Source: Gigaspora margarita (lineage: Eukaryota > Glomeromycota > Glomeromycetes > Diversisporales > Gigasporaceae). From it: DNA of 64,000 nt. Location of the stretch: positions 310,661 to 374,660 of the forward strand of contig WTPW01000185.1 of NCBI GenBank assembly GCA_009809945.1, in the 5' to 3' direction. Positions 11,391 to 22,490 of this stretch are shown piece after piece (position 1 is the first letter of the stretch; each line of letters opens with the position of its first letter). A program made the translations under genes and the position numbers. Under the pieces are notes generated by a model. The model was not told where the DNA came from. It did not search any database and saw only the letters and a list, made by a program, of their open reading frames with translations.

Positions 11391-12645
11391 TTAGGGTAGA
11401 GAGTATGTAGATTATTTCTATTAATAAACAAGTAACAAAAAATATTTTGTCTGCGAATTTACAAGTTGCTACATATAAAAGTTAATCTTTTACTAAATAA
11501 ATTGTTATTTATATACTAAGCAAAATTGTTCAAAATAATAAATTATGCATATTCTAAAAATTTTATTAATTTTGAATAAAATTTGAGCATAGCAGAAGTT
11601 CATTTTGATTGGCTGTCAAAATACTCTGGAAAAAATGTAGATCATTCCTCAGAAAAAGTATCGGCTATACCGGATGAATTTTTTATCACTCGCGAAACTT
11701 TCAAAAGATTATTCAAATACTTTCTAAAGACGCGTATTGTGTCTTACAAATTCATAATAACTAATTTATATTTCACAATGTATACAATATTATTCATTTC
11801 GCAATAAGTACACTATTTATTATATAACAACTACTCTAAGTTTCATGACACAATCAGCTGAATAATAACATACAAAACACTGCTACTATAAAACGTTCGT
11901 TGTATTTATAAACTACTCATGACCTAAATATAATAAGAAAATAGAGTTTGGAATATTAGTTCCAAATATGTAGTACTTTTTACTTCTAGAAAACAAGTAG
12001 AACTAGTTGAGACAAAATCTTGCAACTTTCACTTACTAATTGCTTAGGTCGCCGAAGCACCTTCCGACCTTTCAAAACTTTCACTTCTCATCTAGTTTTT
12101 GAAACTATTGCATCCTATTGCATCCCATATTAAAAAACAAAACATCTAAAGGTAAAATATCAATGACTCAAGTTGGTTTTTCGTTTTGTATTACAAAAAA
12201 TTTTTTTTCATATGACATGACGATTTTTACTTATAAAAGTACTTTAAAAATTACAATTGACTGTATAAAAAAAAAATCGTCGCCAATCATAATTACTCTA
12301 ATTTTAGCCAATCAAACAAACTTCTGCTATGCTTAAAATTTGTTAAAGTTTTTATAGTAACAACTTTTGCGGGAGTGTGGCCTATTTTGTGGGGTGATCA
12401 CAAATTGACCAATCAAATCATGTGTAAACTATAAGTAAAATAGGGTTACAAAGATAAAAATAGCTAATCTTATGTTCTACTGGGCCAATTTTAATAATTC
12501 GACCACCATTAGAATTAGAAAAACCTCTCTACAATTTTATTTAAAAATTTTAATATAGTTACTTAATAAAAATTTTCTTTATTATTAAATATAAAATTTT
12601 TAGTAACTAGTTTATTAATAAAAATAATCTATATACTTTCTACCC
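11391..12645. repeat. composite inverted-repeat element
   Basis: Outer inverted copies: GGGTAGAGAGTATGTAGATT with ATTAATAAACAAGTAAC (11391-11437) against the complement at 12601-12645. Inner inverted copies: GAGCATAGCAGAAGTT with TTGATTGGCT (11584-11613) against the complement at 12308-12336. Outside both, GTTCAAAATAATAAATT occurs in direct orientation at about 11528 and 12670. Reads as nested or rearranged foldback transposons. The 74-codon frame at 11583 has no ATG at its start and is not counted as a gene. Confidence 0.45.
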
Positions 12646-13032
12646 ATAATATTTATATATTAAGTAAAGTTGTTCAAAATAATAAATTGCATACTTCGAA
12701 CATATTATTTAAAGACATAAATATTAATTGATTTAGTAAATTTTGGAACTTTAATTTATAACTAAGATTATCAATAAAGAAAGTAATAAAGTTTGATAAC
12801 TTATGAGCAATTTGACTAATAAAATTAGCAGTTATCTTGTATGCCAATGAACTAAATGAACTCAATATTCAAAATGATCTTTTCATGATTTAATAGCTTG
12901 GAGTTATTTAAATTTCGATAAAATAATCGAGTTACAGTGCCTGCTGTAAGTATCTGACCCCTTGTAACATGAAGAAAGGCAAGATAAAACTTTATTTTTT
13001 TTTATTAAAAAATACATGATTCATTTAGACTA

Positions 13033-14270
13033 CTAATACATTGTGTAATCCCCATTGGCTTCAATTAAAGCCTCAACTCGCCTTTCCATACTTTTGGCTA
13101 ATTTAGTAGCAAGTTCGCAGATTAATGCATTTTACTCTTTTACCAAACACGATTTTAATCCTGCAAGAGTTCTAATTTTTTTTCTTGCTATTTTAATTTT
13201 TAATAATCTTCAAACATTTTTGATAGGATTTTGGTNGGGGGAAACAGATNGCCATGGAAGAACCTTGANGTTGTTTTCTTCCTTCCAATTCTTTGACAAA
13301 GTTGNANAATNCTTCGAATCATTGTCTTCTTGCAAAATCCAACTATCTGAATNTGCCCCAAAAAGAAGCTTAGCAGACGGGAGGAGACCTTGTTCATATA
13401 TCCTAACCATATATTTGGCATTCAAGTTGTGCTGAAAGTAAATCAGCTTGCCAAAGCCCGAAGACAAAAAACAACCCCACACATTGATCTTCAACGGATG
13501 CTTCACGGACCGCCATAATTTATGCTGCCCAGACCACTACCAGGTTCTTGGATGCAGTTGATTCAAACGGAATGTACTTTCATCTGTAAAAATTAGGTTA
13601 ATGCACAGCATTTTGTGTCCGAAGCGCAATAACAACTAAGATCTAATTTCATTTTTTGATACGACACAAATCAAAATTATATGATGCATCAAAAAGGTAA
13701 CTATTATACACATGCGGACAGACACCAAATACAGAAGTTACATTTTTGATATTCCTATTATTTGATCATCAAAAATGTAACTTTTGTATCACTTTACGTA
13801 AACATATAAAGTTCTCCGCTATGCTTCAGACAATTACCTGGTCCCAGTTGAAATCCTGATGATCTTTCGCCCATTTTAGCCTTTTCTCTTTGTGCTTCTC
13901 CATGAGAAGTGGTTTGGAAAGCTTTGCCATATATTTTGCTCCACCTTCACATAGATGCTTTTGAATAGTACGTACACTAACGCTAACATTCCATTTTCCT
14001 ATTTCCTGTTGTATTCCAATAGCAGTTACATTTTCTATGTTACTTGCAAGCTTAAGGATCTTTGCATCTTGCTGCGGAGTGGTGATCTGATTTTGACCAG
14101 GTTTTGGTTCATCATTTAAATTTTTTGTTTCTCCCCATTTTTTTAGCCAATAAAGTGCACTAGACTTACTAAAGTCTACAATCTTTGCTGTGCACCAAGC
14201 CCAAGCTTCGGACCTTGGAATGATAGTGCAAAAAAATGATTTTATATCGCTTATGCAGCAGAAGAGGCAT
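13033..14270 (-). pseudogene. Tc1-like DDE transposase, pseudogene
   Basis: Would cut and paste its own element through an RNase H-fold DDE domain. Reading from 14270 downward: MPLLLHKRYKIIFLHYH start, helix-turn-helix part with SALYWLKKWGETK and TPQQDAKIL, KPLLMEKHKEKRLKWAKDH, then IFTDESTFRLNQLHPRTW (first catalytic Asp), KINVWGCF, SWILQEDNDSK (second Asp), SP-QNPIKNV with the third catalytic codon hidden by an ambiguous base. Breaks: a frameshift near 14180, a 236-bp insertion at 13596-13831, a TAG replacing a Trp-like codon at 13537, a TGA in NV-RLL at 13210, another stop near 13131, and several single N bases at 13236-13353. The normal stop is at 13033. The family assignment is firm; activity is excluded. 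Confidence 0.88.
13596..13831. mobile_element. 236-bp insertion in the Tc1 transposase, 5-bp target duplication
   Basis: AATTA flanks both sides (13591-13595 and 13832-13836). Joining the flanks restores the transposase frame through WDQ-VIFTDES, which supports a true insertion. The interior has an inverted pair built on AAGTTACATTTTTGAT (about 13731-13787). The ends match only weakly as inverted repeats. An intron is a weaker reading because splicing would shift the frame. Confidence 0.6.
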
Positions 14271-14629
14271 TTTAAGGGTTCAAAATTTGGGCGGAGAACA
14301 TTGCCCTGGTAAATGGATGAATTGCCTACAAATGATAAGTATGATCAGCGTTTGCATCATTGTTTGTCGTAGGAAAATTTTAAGGTTGTATATACAATGC
14401 ATGTGATGTTACACCAGGTCGAATACTTACGGCGGGCACTGTATTTACCATTTCTAGATGGAAACGGGCATATAAACTTTTTTTGAGTTTTGGGATTGAG
14501 TCTACAATATCTAACTCAACCCAGCTTACTTCAAAACCTATATATATGCATTATCATTATACAGTTAAAGTTGATCAATCTATGTAAAAATATTAATATG
14601 GGATACAAACTATATGCATGATGGTCTAA

Positions 14630-15205
14630 TAATAGTTACCAAAGTTGCAAATGTAATTGCATATAAAGAAGTGATGAAGCAAACTCATCTAGAAAAAGAA
14701 AGGTCATGTTCACGAAACCAAAATTAACTACAATATTTATAATAGTCACCAAAGTTGAAAACATAATTGTATATGAAGAAGCGATGAAGAAAACCCACCT
14801 AGAAAAAAAAAGAAAAGGGTGGTAGATAAACATGTTTATAAAACCAAAATCAACTACAATATTTATAATAGTTACCAAAATTGAAAATGTAATTGCATGC
14901 GAAGAAGCAATGAAGAAGACCTACCTAGAAAAAGAAAGAGAAAGGTAGTAGTTAAATGTGTTCATGAAACTAAAATCAACTACAATAATTATAATAGTCA
15001 CCAAAGTCAAAAACGTAATTGCATACAAAGAAGTGATGAAGGAAACCCATCTAGAAAGAGAAAAGTTGTATTCATGAAACCAAAATCAACTACAATAATT
15101 ATAATAGTCACCAAAGCTAAAAAAGTAATTGCATACAAAGAAACAATAAAGAAAACCTATCTAGAATAAAAAAGATTGTGTTCATAAAACCAAAATCAAC
15201 TACAA
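14630..15205 (+). repeat. ~123-bp tandem array, part 2 (about 5 units)
   Basis: Same repeat as 10086-11204. Four consecutive units keep an intact plus-strand micro-ORF: 14706-14825 (39 aa), 14832-14948 (38 aa), 14964-15077 (37 aa) and 15074-15169 (31 aa); the last two overlap as ATGA. The shared core peptide is K-S-T-T-I-(F/I)-I-I-V-T-K followed by an acidic/basic helix-like tail. The array is cut at 15205 by the Helitron. Confidence 0.85.
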
Positions 15206-15638
15206 TCTATTATATAAGGAGCATCGGTGTAGATAAACACTATAAGATAAATGATATAAGATAAACAAATGAGATAAACAATATAAGATAAAAATTAAAT
15301 TTGATTGGTACAGATTTCCAACTCAGATCACCTGATCATCACCTAATCATCGTACTTCACCAAATTTGTATATTGATTCTTTAATGTTCCACAAGAAATC
15401 CTCAAGCAATGATTGGCTTATAATCACACTTTTTGGCTAAAGTTTTTGTAACCTTTTGTAATACTCAACTACACCTTATAACAATATACACAGAAAGCAA
15501 AGAATATATAGTTTTAGGATCAATAATTGATCAGTTGGAATCAACGTTTTTTATTAAAGTAAATGAAACTTGAAAAAAACATAAAAATTCTTTAATTTTT
15601 ACATTTGTAATTCACAGTTAAGTCATTTTCTACATTAG

Positions 15639-16975
15639 ATATACAAGAAATTCATCACGTCATTTCGACAATTTGGTAAAAGGAAACCATCTTTTTGTCA
15701 CTAAGTAAAGTTGTTCATACAGGTCGACATTATTTGAATCTCAATTTTTAGAAATTTTGATTAAGTATTCATCGAGTTATGAAGGATTTTTGTTGCGATA
15801 CTAATGATGATTTTTTTTTTAGACGTACAAGGAATTCGTTGCATCTTTTCGATAGTTTAGTAAAAGGAAACTATCTTTTTATCACTAAGTAAAGTTGTTC
15901 ATAAGGGTCGAAATTATTTGAATCTCAATTTTTAGAAATTTTGATTAAGTATTCATCAAGTTATGAAGGATTTTTATCGCGATACTAATAACAGTTTTTT
16001 TTTTTAGATGTACAAGAAATTCGTCACGTTGTTTCGATAGTTTAGTGAAAGAAAACCATCTTTTCGTCACTAAGTAAAGTCATTCGTATGGTTCGAAATT
16101 ATTCAAATCTCAATTTTAGAAATTTTAATCAAGTATTCATCGAGTTATGAAGGATTTTTATTGTGATACTAAAAACGATTTTTTTTTTTAGATGTACAAG
16201 AAATTCATCACATTGTTTCGATAGTTTAGTGAAAGGAAACTATCTTTTCGTCACTAAGTAAAGTTGTTCGTACAGGTTGAAATTATTTGAATCTCAATTT
16301 TTAGAAATTTTGATCAAGTATTTATCGAGTTATGAAGGATTTTTATTGTGATACTAATAACGATTTTTTTTTTAGACGTACAAGAAATTCGTCGCATTGT
16401 TTCAATAGTTTAGTAAAAGGAAACCATCTTTTCATCACTAAGTAAAGTTGTTCGTATGGGTCGACATTATTCGAATCTCAATTTTTAGAAATTTTGATTA
16501 AGTATTCATCGAGTTATGAAGGATTTTATTGTGATACTAATGACGTTTTTTTTTAGACGTACAAGAAATTTGTCATATCATTTCGATAGTTTAGTGAAAG
16601 GAACCCATCTTTTTGTCACTAAGTAAAGTTGTTCGTATGGGTCGATATTATTCAAATCTCAATTTTCAAAAATTTTGATTAAGTATTCATCAAGTTATGA
16701 AGGATTTTTATCACGATACTGATAACGATTTTTTTTTTTTAGACATACAAAAAATTTGTCATATTGTTTTAATAGTTTAGTAAAAGGAAACTATTTTTTT
16801 GTCAATAAGTAAAGTTGTTCGTATAGGTCGACATTATTTGAATCTCAATTTTTAGAAATTTTGATTAAGTATTCATCAAGTTATAAAGAATTTTTATTAC
16901 AATACTAATGACGATTTTTTTTTTTTGATATACAAGAAATTTGTCAAAAGAAAATCACTCTTTTGCTACTAAATA
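15639..16975 (+). repeat. 184-bp tandem array with exon-like 66-nt segments
   Basis: Eight units, marked by TACAAG at 15642, 15826, 16011, 16195, 16379, 16560, 16746 and 16931 (spacing 181-186). In the first seven, a segment of exactly 66 nt lies between an AG after a T-rich tract and a GT in TAAGTAAAG (GTCAATAAGTAAAG in the seventh): 15639-15704, 15823-15888, 16008-16073, 16192-16257, 16376-16441, 16557-16622, 16743-16808. All seven are open in the same phase (1 nt, 21 codons, 2 nt), giving TRNSSHCFDSLVKGN-type peptides. The 115-120-nt spacers start GTAAAG and five of six carry a CTRAY-type branch motif (mostly TACTAAT) before the T-run and AG. The eighth unit has lost the AG. Could be a satellite that mimics splice sites or a true micro-exon array. 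Confidence 0.85.
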
Positions 16976-19958
16976 AAATTGTTTGTACATGTTAAAAAAA
17001 TATTAATTAATAAATTTGTTAAGTATTTATTGAATATATAATAAAAAATTTTTATTAAAATACAGATAATGTTTTTTATATTAAAATTTGATTGGTTACG
17101 ATTTTGCTAGAAGATTTCTAGAATGTTTTGATTACTATAAAGATGTGATCTACACTGTCCAAATTTGGTAAAATCCTTGACTGTACTGCAGATAGTGTAA
17201 CTTTGTGCAACAGAAATTCTAGTCCCGTACTATGAAGATCAGCTTTGTGTCACAAAATTGTTAAAACTGTAAGTTGCATATTACACCAGATTCTGAAAAC
17301 GTATTGTCCTTACATGATTTGCATTTTAAGGTCCAACTGGGCCCTATATATGCATTTTTTGTTTACCTTATGTTAAGTGCGCTATGCGTTTATGCTTCTA
17401 CAATTTTTACTCAAAAATTGGTATTTGCAACAGTATATCATTAGGAATTTATTATCACACTGTAAATATAAATTGTTTATAGCATTAGTTAAGTCAGAAT
17501 AAAATTAAATAATTTTCCTTCTTAATACATTATAAATTGAAGAACAGCAACAATATACACGTGAACATGAAATGCAAACACATACATCTGAACCTAATAG
17601 AAGATCCATTGCTCGACAGGAAAGAAGAAGACGTGAAAGGTTAGAGAACCTGATAAGCCAAGATAACTTTTTTCAACAAGAAATAGAGCATGAGCAAAGT
17701 CAATCACATGAACATGAACTGCAAATACGTACATCTGTACCAAATAGAAGAACCATGGCTCAACAGGAAAGAAGAAGACGTGAAAGGCTAAAAAATATTG
17801 TAAACCAAGGTTCAACTTCTCACCAAGAAATTGAAACTGGGCAAAGTGAATGTGAAAACCAAACACTTATACCTAAACCAAATAAAAGATCCATTGCTCA
17901 ACAGGAAAGAAGATGATGTGAAAGGTTAGAAAATATGGTAAATCAACGTACTTCTTCTCTTCAAGAATTAGAGCAGGGACAAGAGGAAATTTCAGTAAAT
18001 CAAAGATCAGTTTCCCAACAAAAAAGACAACAACAAGAAGCAACTGAAAATTCTGTAAACTGGAGGTCTATTTCTCAACAATTAAGAAAAGAAAATGAAC
18101 AAAATAAAAGAGCACAGACCATACCAAATTCAGAATTAACTAACTTATGGCATGATCTTGGGTCTATGAATATAGCATGTCATTTTTGTGGTGCACTCCA
18201 TTGGTTGGATGAACGTGTTGCTGCTTCTTCAAAAATTAATCCTAAGTTTGGAACTTGCTATAGTCATGGAAAAGTAATTCTTCTTTTTCTTCAAGAACCA
18301 CCACTCTTTTTGTGACAGCTCTTTGAAGGTGATGATGATCAATGTAAAGAATTTTGTACCAATATATAGCAGTACAATGCAGCTCATTCTTTTACCTCTC
18401 TAGGGGTAGAAATCGATAAAACTGTTCTTAGCAGACGTGCACCTTTCTGTTTTCGTATTCATGGTAAACTATGACACAGATCAGGTTCACTTCTTCCTGA
18501 AGCTAACAGTAATAAAATTTATACACAACTTTATATATATGATCCAGATATTGCACATCAAATTAGAATGGGACGAAACAGAAATTTACAGGCTCAACCA
18601 TTGTGGAAATTACAGAAAATTCTGTGAGAACACCATGTATTCTATCCTAAATATCAGCAAGCTCATAAAATTCTATCACAAGTAAGTAATGAAGTTATCT
18701 CTGGAACTGACTTATCCGTTCTGCTTCATTTCAATACTGCAACAGACAGGCGTCGCTATAATCTTCCTTCATCAAGTGAAGTGGCAGTAATTCTATAAGG
18801 TAATGAATTAGCACCTGAGGCAATACATGATATAATACTTTGATTACGTGGAGGTCTACTAGAGCGCATTTATAAAGGGCATCCTGCATATTTACCACTT
18901 CATTACGTGCTTTTTTTCTATTTGGAGATCTTGGTTGGCATGCAGAATTACAGCAAATGTTAATTGATAATCTTGAGAAGCTATTCAATGATCAAAGTGA
19001 AGCCCCAAGACTTACACAAATGGCATTTTATTCATTTCACCTTTTTTCTCAATTTACAGAATTCTCATTGATTCTTCGGAGTGGCAAATTATTTCAAGAA
19101 TTCATAGTAGATGCCTGGGCAGCAACAGAGAAAAACTGCTTAAGATATTTACGTATGAACCAACCTATATTGAGAGCAGATGCATATCAGGGGCTTGCAG
19201 AAGCAGTTGGAAATATAGCAAATAATGAACTTAATTTGAATAATCTTGGACATCAAGTTATCCTATACTCTACACATATTGGAAGTGCACGGCATATGTT
19301 TGAAATTTTTTAAGATTCCATGCCAATTACCCGTTTTAGCCTTCATCCAAATATTTTTGGAACTATGACAGCCAATCCAAGTTGGCCTGAAATTATTAAT
19401 GAATTATTACCAGGGCAATCAGCAGTAGACAGACCTGATTTAGTAGCACATGTATTTGAACTTAAATGCTGTGCACTACTTCATGATATTAAATCAAAAA
19501 ATATTTTTGGCAAAGTAGTGGCCTATGTATATACAATAGAATTTCAAAAACATGGTCTCCCTTATATGCACTTTTTAGTTTTTCTGCATAATGATAATAG
19601 AATCAAAGATCCTGTTGATGTTGATCGTATTGTTTGTGCTGAGATTCTCAACCAGGAGTCTGATTCAATGTTATTTGAAACCATACTACATTGTATAATT
19701 CACGGGCCATGTGGAGCATGTAATCCTGAGGCTCCATGTATGGAGAATAATATATGCCAAAAGAAGTATCCTAAAGATTTTCCTAATACTACATCAATGG
19801 CTCCTGATGGATATCCCTATTATGCAAGAAGAAATGATAGTTATAGCTTTAATATTGGTGGCAAAATTATTGATAACAGAGATGTGGTACCCTATAACCC
19901 TTATCTTAGTTGAAAATATAATTGTCACATAAATATAGAAGTTTGTGCTTCAATTTGG

Positions 19959-20035
19959 GTATATATTTGATCTAAAAATATATATTTCAAATGCCTATAT
20001 TTTTTAACATTTTTTTTTACTTATCTATAATTTAG
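19959..20035 (+). other. likely intron 1 of the RepHel pseudogene
   Basis: GTATAT...TTTAG, 77 nt, with a T-rich tract before the acceptor. Splicing joins EVCASIW to AVKYIHKYIYK, matching the usual Helitron order around the catalytic tyrosines. Confidence 0.6.
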
Positions 20036-21605
20036 GCTGTTAAATATATCCACAAGTACATCTATAAAGATTACGACCAAACTACAATACAATTTGGATG
20101 TGAGCTTGATGAAATTAAACAATATCTCAATGCAAGATATATTGGTACACCAGAAGCAGCTTGGAGATTACTTGGCATGTGCTTACATGCTGAAGTACCA
20201 AATATCGTAAGATTAGCTTTGCACTTGCCAGGAATGCATAGAGTTGTTTTTGATCCAAATGATGAGGCTGCAGACATTCTTGCCTGTGCAGATTATCAAA
20301 AAACAACTCTTACTGCTTTCTTTGAAACCTGCGCTAATTTAGAGTTTGCTCGCCAATCTACATTCCAAGAATTTCCTCAACATTTTGTATGGAACAAAAC
20401 AAGCAAAGTGTAGACAATTTGAAAATTAGGTTTTGCTATTGGTTGATTGTACTTTGCAGAACCTTCTGCTAGAGAATGTTACTATCTTAGATTTTTTGCT
20501 CACTGTTGTTCGTGGTCCACAATCATTTGACCATTTAAAGACAGTTAACAATATTCAGCATCCAACATTCAAAAGTGCTTGTATAGCCCTTGGTCTATTA
20601 GAAGATGATAGTGAATGGGAACATTGCTTACAAGAAGCTTTGATTATTCGCAGTGGTTCACAGTTGAGAGAACTTTTTGCAATGATTCTTCTACAATGTA
20701 CTCCAACTTATCCAGAAAAATTATAGCTAAGCTTTCATACTAGCATTTGTGATGATCTTAGTTATCATTTACAAAACATATATGCTATTGAAGAACCAAC
20801 TGAGAACCAAATATTTGATTATAGTCTTTTTATTATTGATGAAATCCTTCAAAAGTCAAATCGATCACTTACTAACTATCTCCAAATGCCTTTTTGGGAG
20901 CGCAATTGAACTCTTTATCATAGAAATCATCTTATTAATGAACAATTTATATGTGACCATAATGAACTTTAATTATCTGCTAATGAACACATCTCCAAAT
21001 TTAATAATGATTAGCAAACTGCATTCTACAATATTTTAAATTCAGTTTCAAATAGAAATAGGAAATTATTTTTCCTAAATGGTCCTGCTGGAACTGGAAA
21101 ACCCTTTGTTTATAATACTTTAGCAATGCTACTACGCAGTGAAAGCAAAATAGTAATTTGTGTTGCATCTTCAGGTATTGCAGCTCTTTTACTATTTGGT
21201 GGACATGCTGCACACTCTACCTTTAGAATTCCAATTGAAGTTAATCAAGATTCTGTGTGCCCAATTGAGAAAGATTCTGAACTTGCTGAATTATTCCATC
21301 AGACTGTACTAATATTTTGGAATGAAGCACCTATGCAACATAGGTATGGTCCTGAAGCTGTTGATTACACTTTACGTGATATTCGTGATGACAATCACCC
21401 ATTTGGAGGAGCAACTATCATTTTTGGTAGTGATTTCTGGCAGATTTTGCCTGCTGTTGTCAAAGGATCTAAAGAGCAAATAGTTGCAGCTTCACTTCAA
21501 CGATCTCATCTCTAGAGTCATGTAAACATATTTACTTTATAAAAAAACATGCGATTGGTAACAGAAACAGACGAAAATAGCTACTTTGCTAATTGGCTTT
21601 TAGAG

Positions 21606-21714
21606 GTATGCATATTGGTGACAAATAGGGTAAAGTTAAAGTATTAGAAATTGATTATGATTGAAATCTTATAAACCTAGCTTTTAGTATTATTACTTAT
21701 AATTACTTTTATAG
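21606..21714 (+). other. likely intron 2 of the RepHel pseudogene
   Basis: GTATGC...TATAG, 109 nt. It joins FANWLLE to VGNGNF in frame, the expected order in the helicase region. Confidence 0.6.
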
Positions 21715-22490
21715 GTTGGGAATGGAAACTTCACATCAGAGCAGAATAACATAATTGCACTACCTGCATATATGAAAGTTGGTCCCAATATTCAATCTCT
21801 TATCAATACAATTTATCCCAATATACAAATGGGAGCACCTAATGATGATTATCTAAGAGATAGAATGATTCTATCTGCTCGCAATGATGATGTTTGAGTA
21901 TCAACTATGATGTTCTTAATATGTTCCCTAGAGAAAAGCATACGTATTTAAGCGCAGATGAAGCCATAATTGAGGATGGTGCTGACAACTACAACATATA
22001 CCCTACTGAGTATTTGAACACAATTAATCCATCTGGAATGCCACCTGCTAAACTTGAACTAAAGATTGGTTGCCCTATTATACTGCTTAGAAATCTAGCC
22101 CCACATCAGGGACTTTGCAACAGCTCTCGCTTAGTTGTTAATCACTTAACTAATCACATTATCGAAGCCCGTATTCTTTGTGGAGAGCATACAGGAAAAA
22201 CAGTTTTTATTCTCTGTATTACTTTAACACTATCATCAACAAACTTACCATTTATCTTTAAGCGAAGACAATTTCCTATTCAAAATGCATTTGCTATAAC
22301 AATAAATAAGTCACAAGGGCAATCTTTAATGCATGCTGAATTGGATCTCAGAACTGCCATTTTTATGCATGGCCAACTTTATGTAGCTCTCTCCTGGTGT
22401 ACTTCTCTACACTTGATTAAAGTTCTTCTTCCACAAGAAAATAAAGACTGCACTACTGTAAATATTGTTTACCCAGTAATTCTGCTGTAA

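Larger units (their letters stand above)
12935..14441 (-). mobile_element. Tc1-like transposon, inactive (1,507 bp)
   Basis: Ends CAGTGCCTGCTGTAAGTAT and, reversed, CAGTGCCCGCCGTAAGTAT, flanked by TA at 12933-12934 and 14442-14443, the Tc1/mariner target duplication. It contains one transposase gene on the minus strand that is broken many times. Length and layout are those of a single-gene Tc1 element. It lies between two pieces of the ~123-bp array. Confidence 0.9.
17572..22490 (+). pseudogene. Helitron Rep-helicase (RepHel), pseudogene
   Basis: Intact versions nick and unwind DNA for rolling-circle transposition. In order: an Arg/Gln-rich N-terminus with PNRRSIARQERRRRER repeats (17572-18100); a zinc-ribbon-like CHFCGALHWLDER...FGTC segment (about 18180-18260); the Helitron-like N domain (18880-19300); the Rep domain, whose usual His-U-His motif reads GLPYMHFLVFL (19553-19585), first His replaced by Tyr, with KYIHKYIYK at about 20042; then a Pif1-type helicase with GPAGTGKP (Walker A Thr replaced by Pro, about 21085), FWNEAPM (Asp to Asn, about 21316), NKSQGQS (about 22306) and ALSWCTS (usual Arg replaced by Trp, about 22386). 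At least eight in-frame stops (for example 17914, 18313, 19911, 21513, 21895) and several frameshifts, one near 20430. Confidence 0.92.

Noticed and set aside
11583-11807. 74-codon frame as a gene
   Set aside because: No ATG at its start, and it begins within the inverted end of a repeat element.
13055-13435. plus-strand frame across the N-rich segment
   Set aside because: Antisense of the Tc1 transposase fossil.
13596-13831. spliceosomal intron in the transposase
   Set aside because: Candidate GT and AG exist, but splicing would shift the frame before the TDES motif, while removing one AATTA and the insert restores it exactly.
14897-15169. 90-codon plus-strand frame as a single gene
   Set aside because: It spans two to three array units in a frame different from the conserved micro-ORFs and has no ATG logic beyond the repeat.
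15639-16975. CRISPR array
   Set aside because: Units of 184 bp with variable content throughout, in a eukaryotic transposon. No short identical repeats with unique spacers.
17594-17866. minus-strand 90-codon frame inside the Helitron
   Set aside because: Shadow of the Arg/Gln-rich repeats of the RepHel N-terminus.
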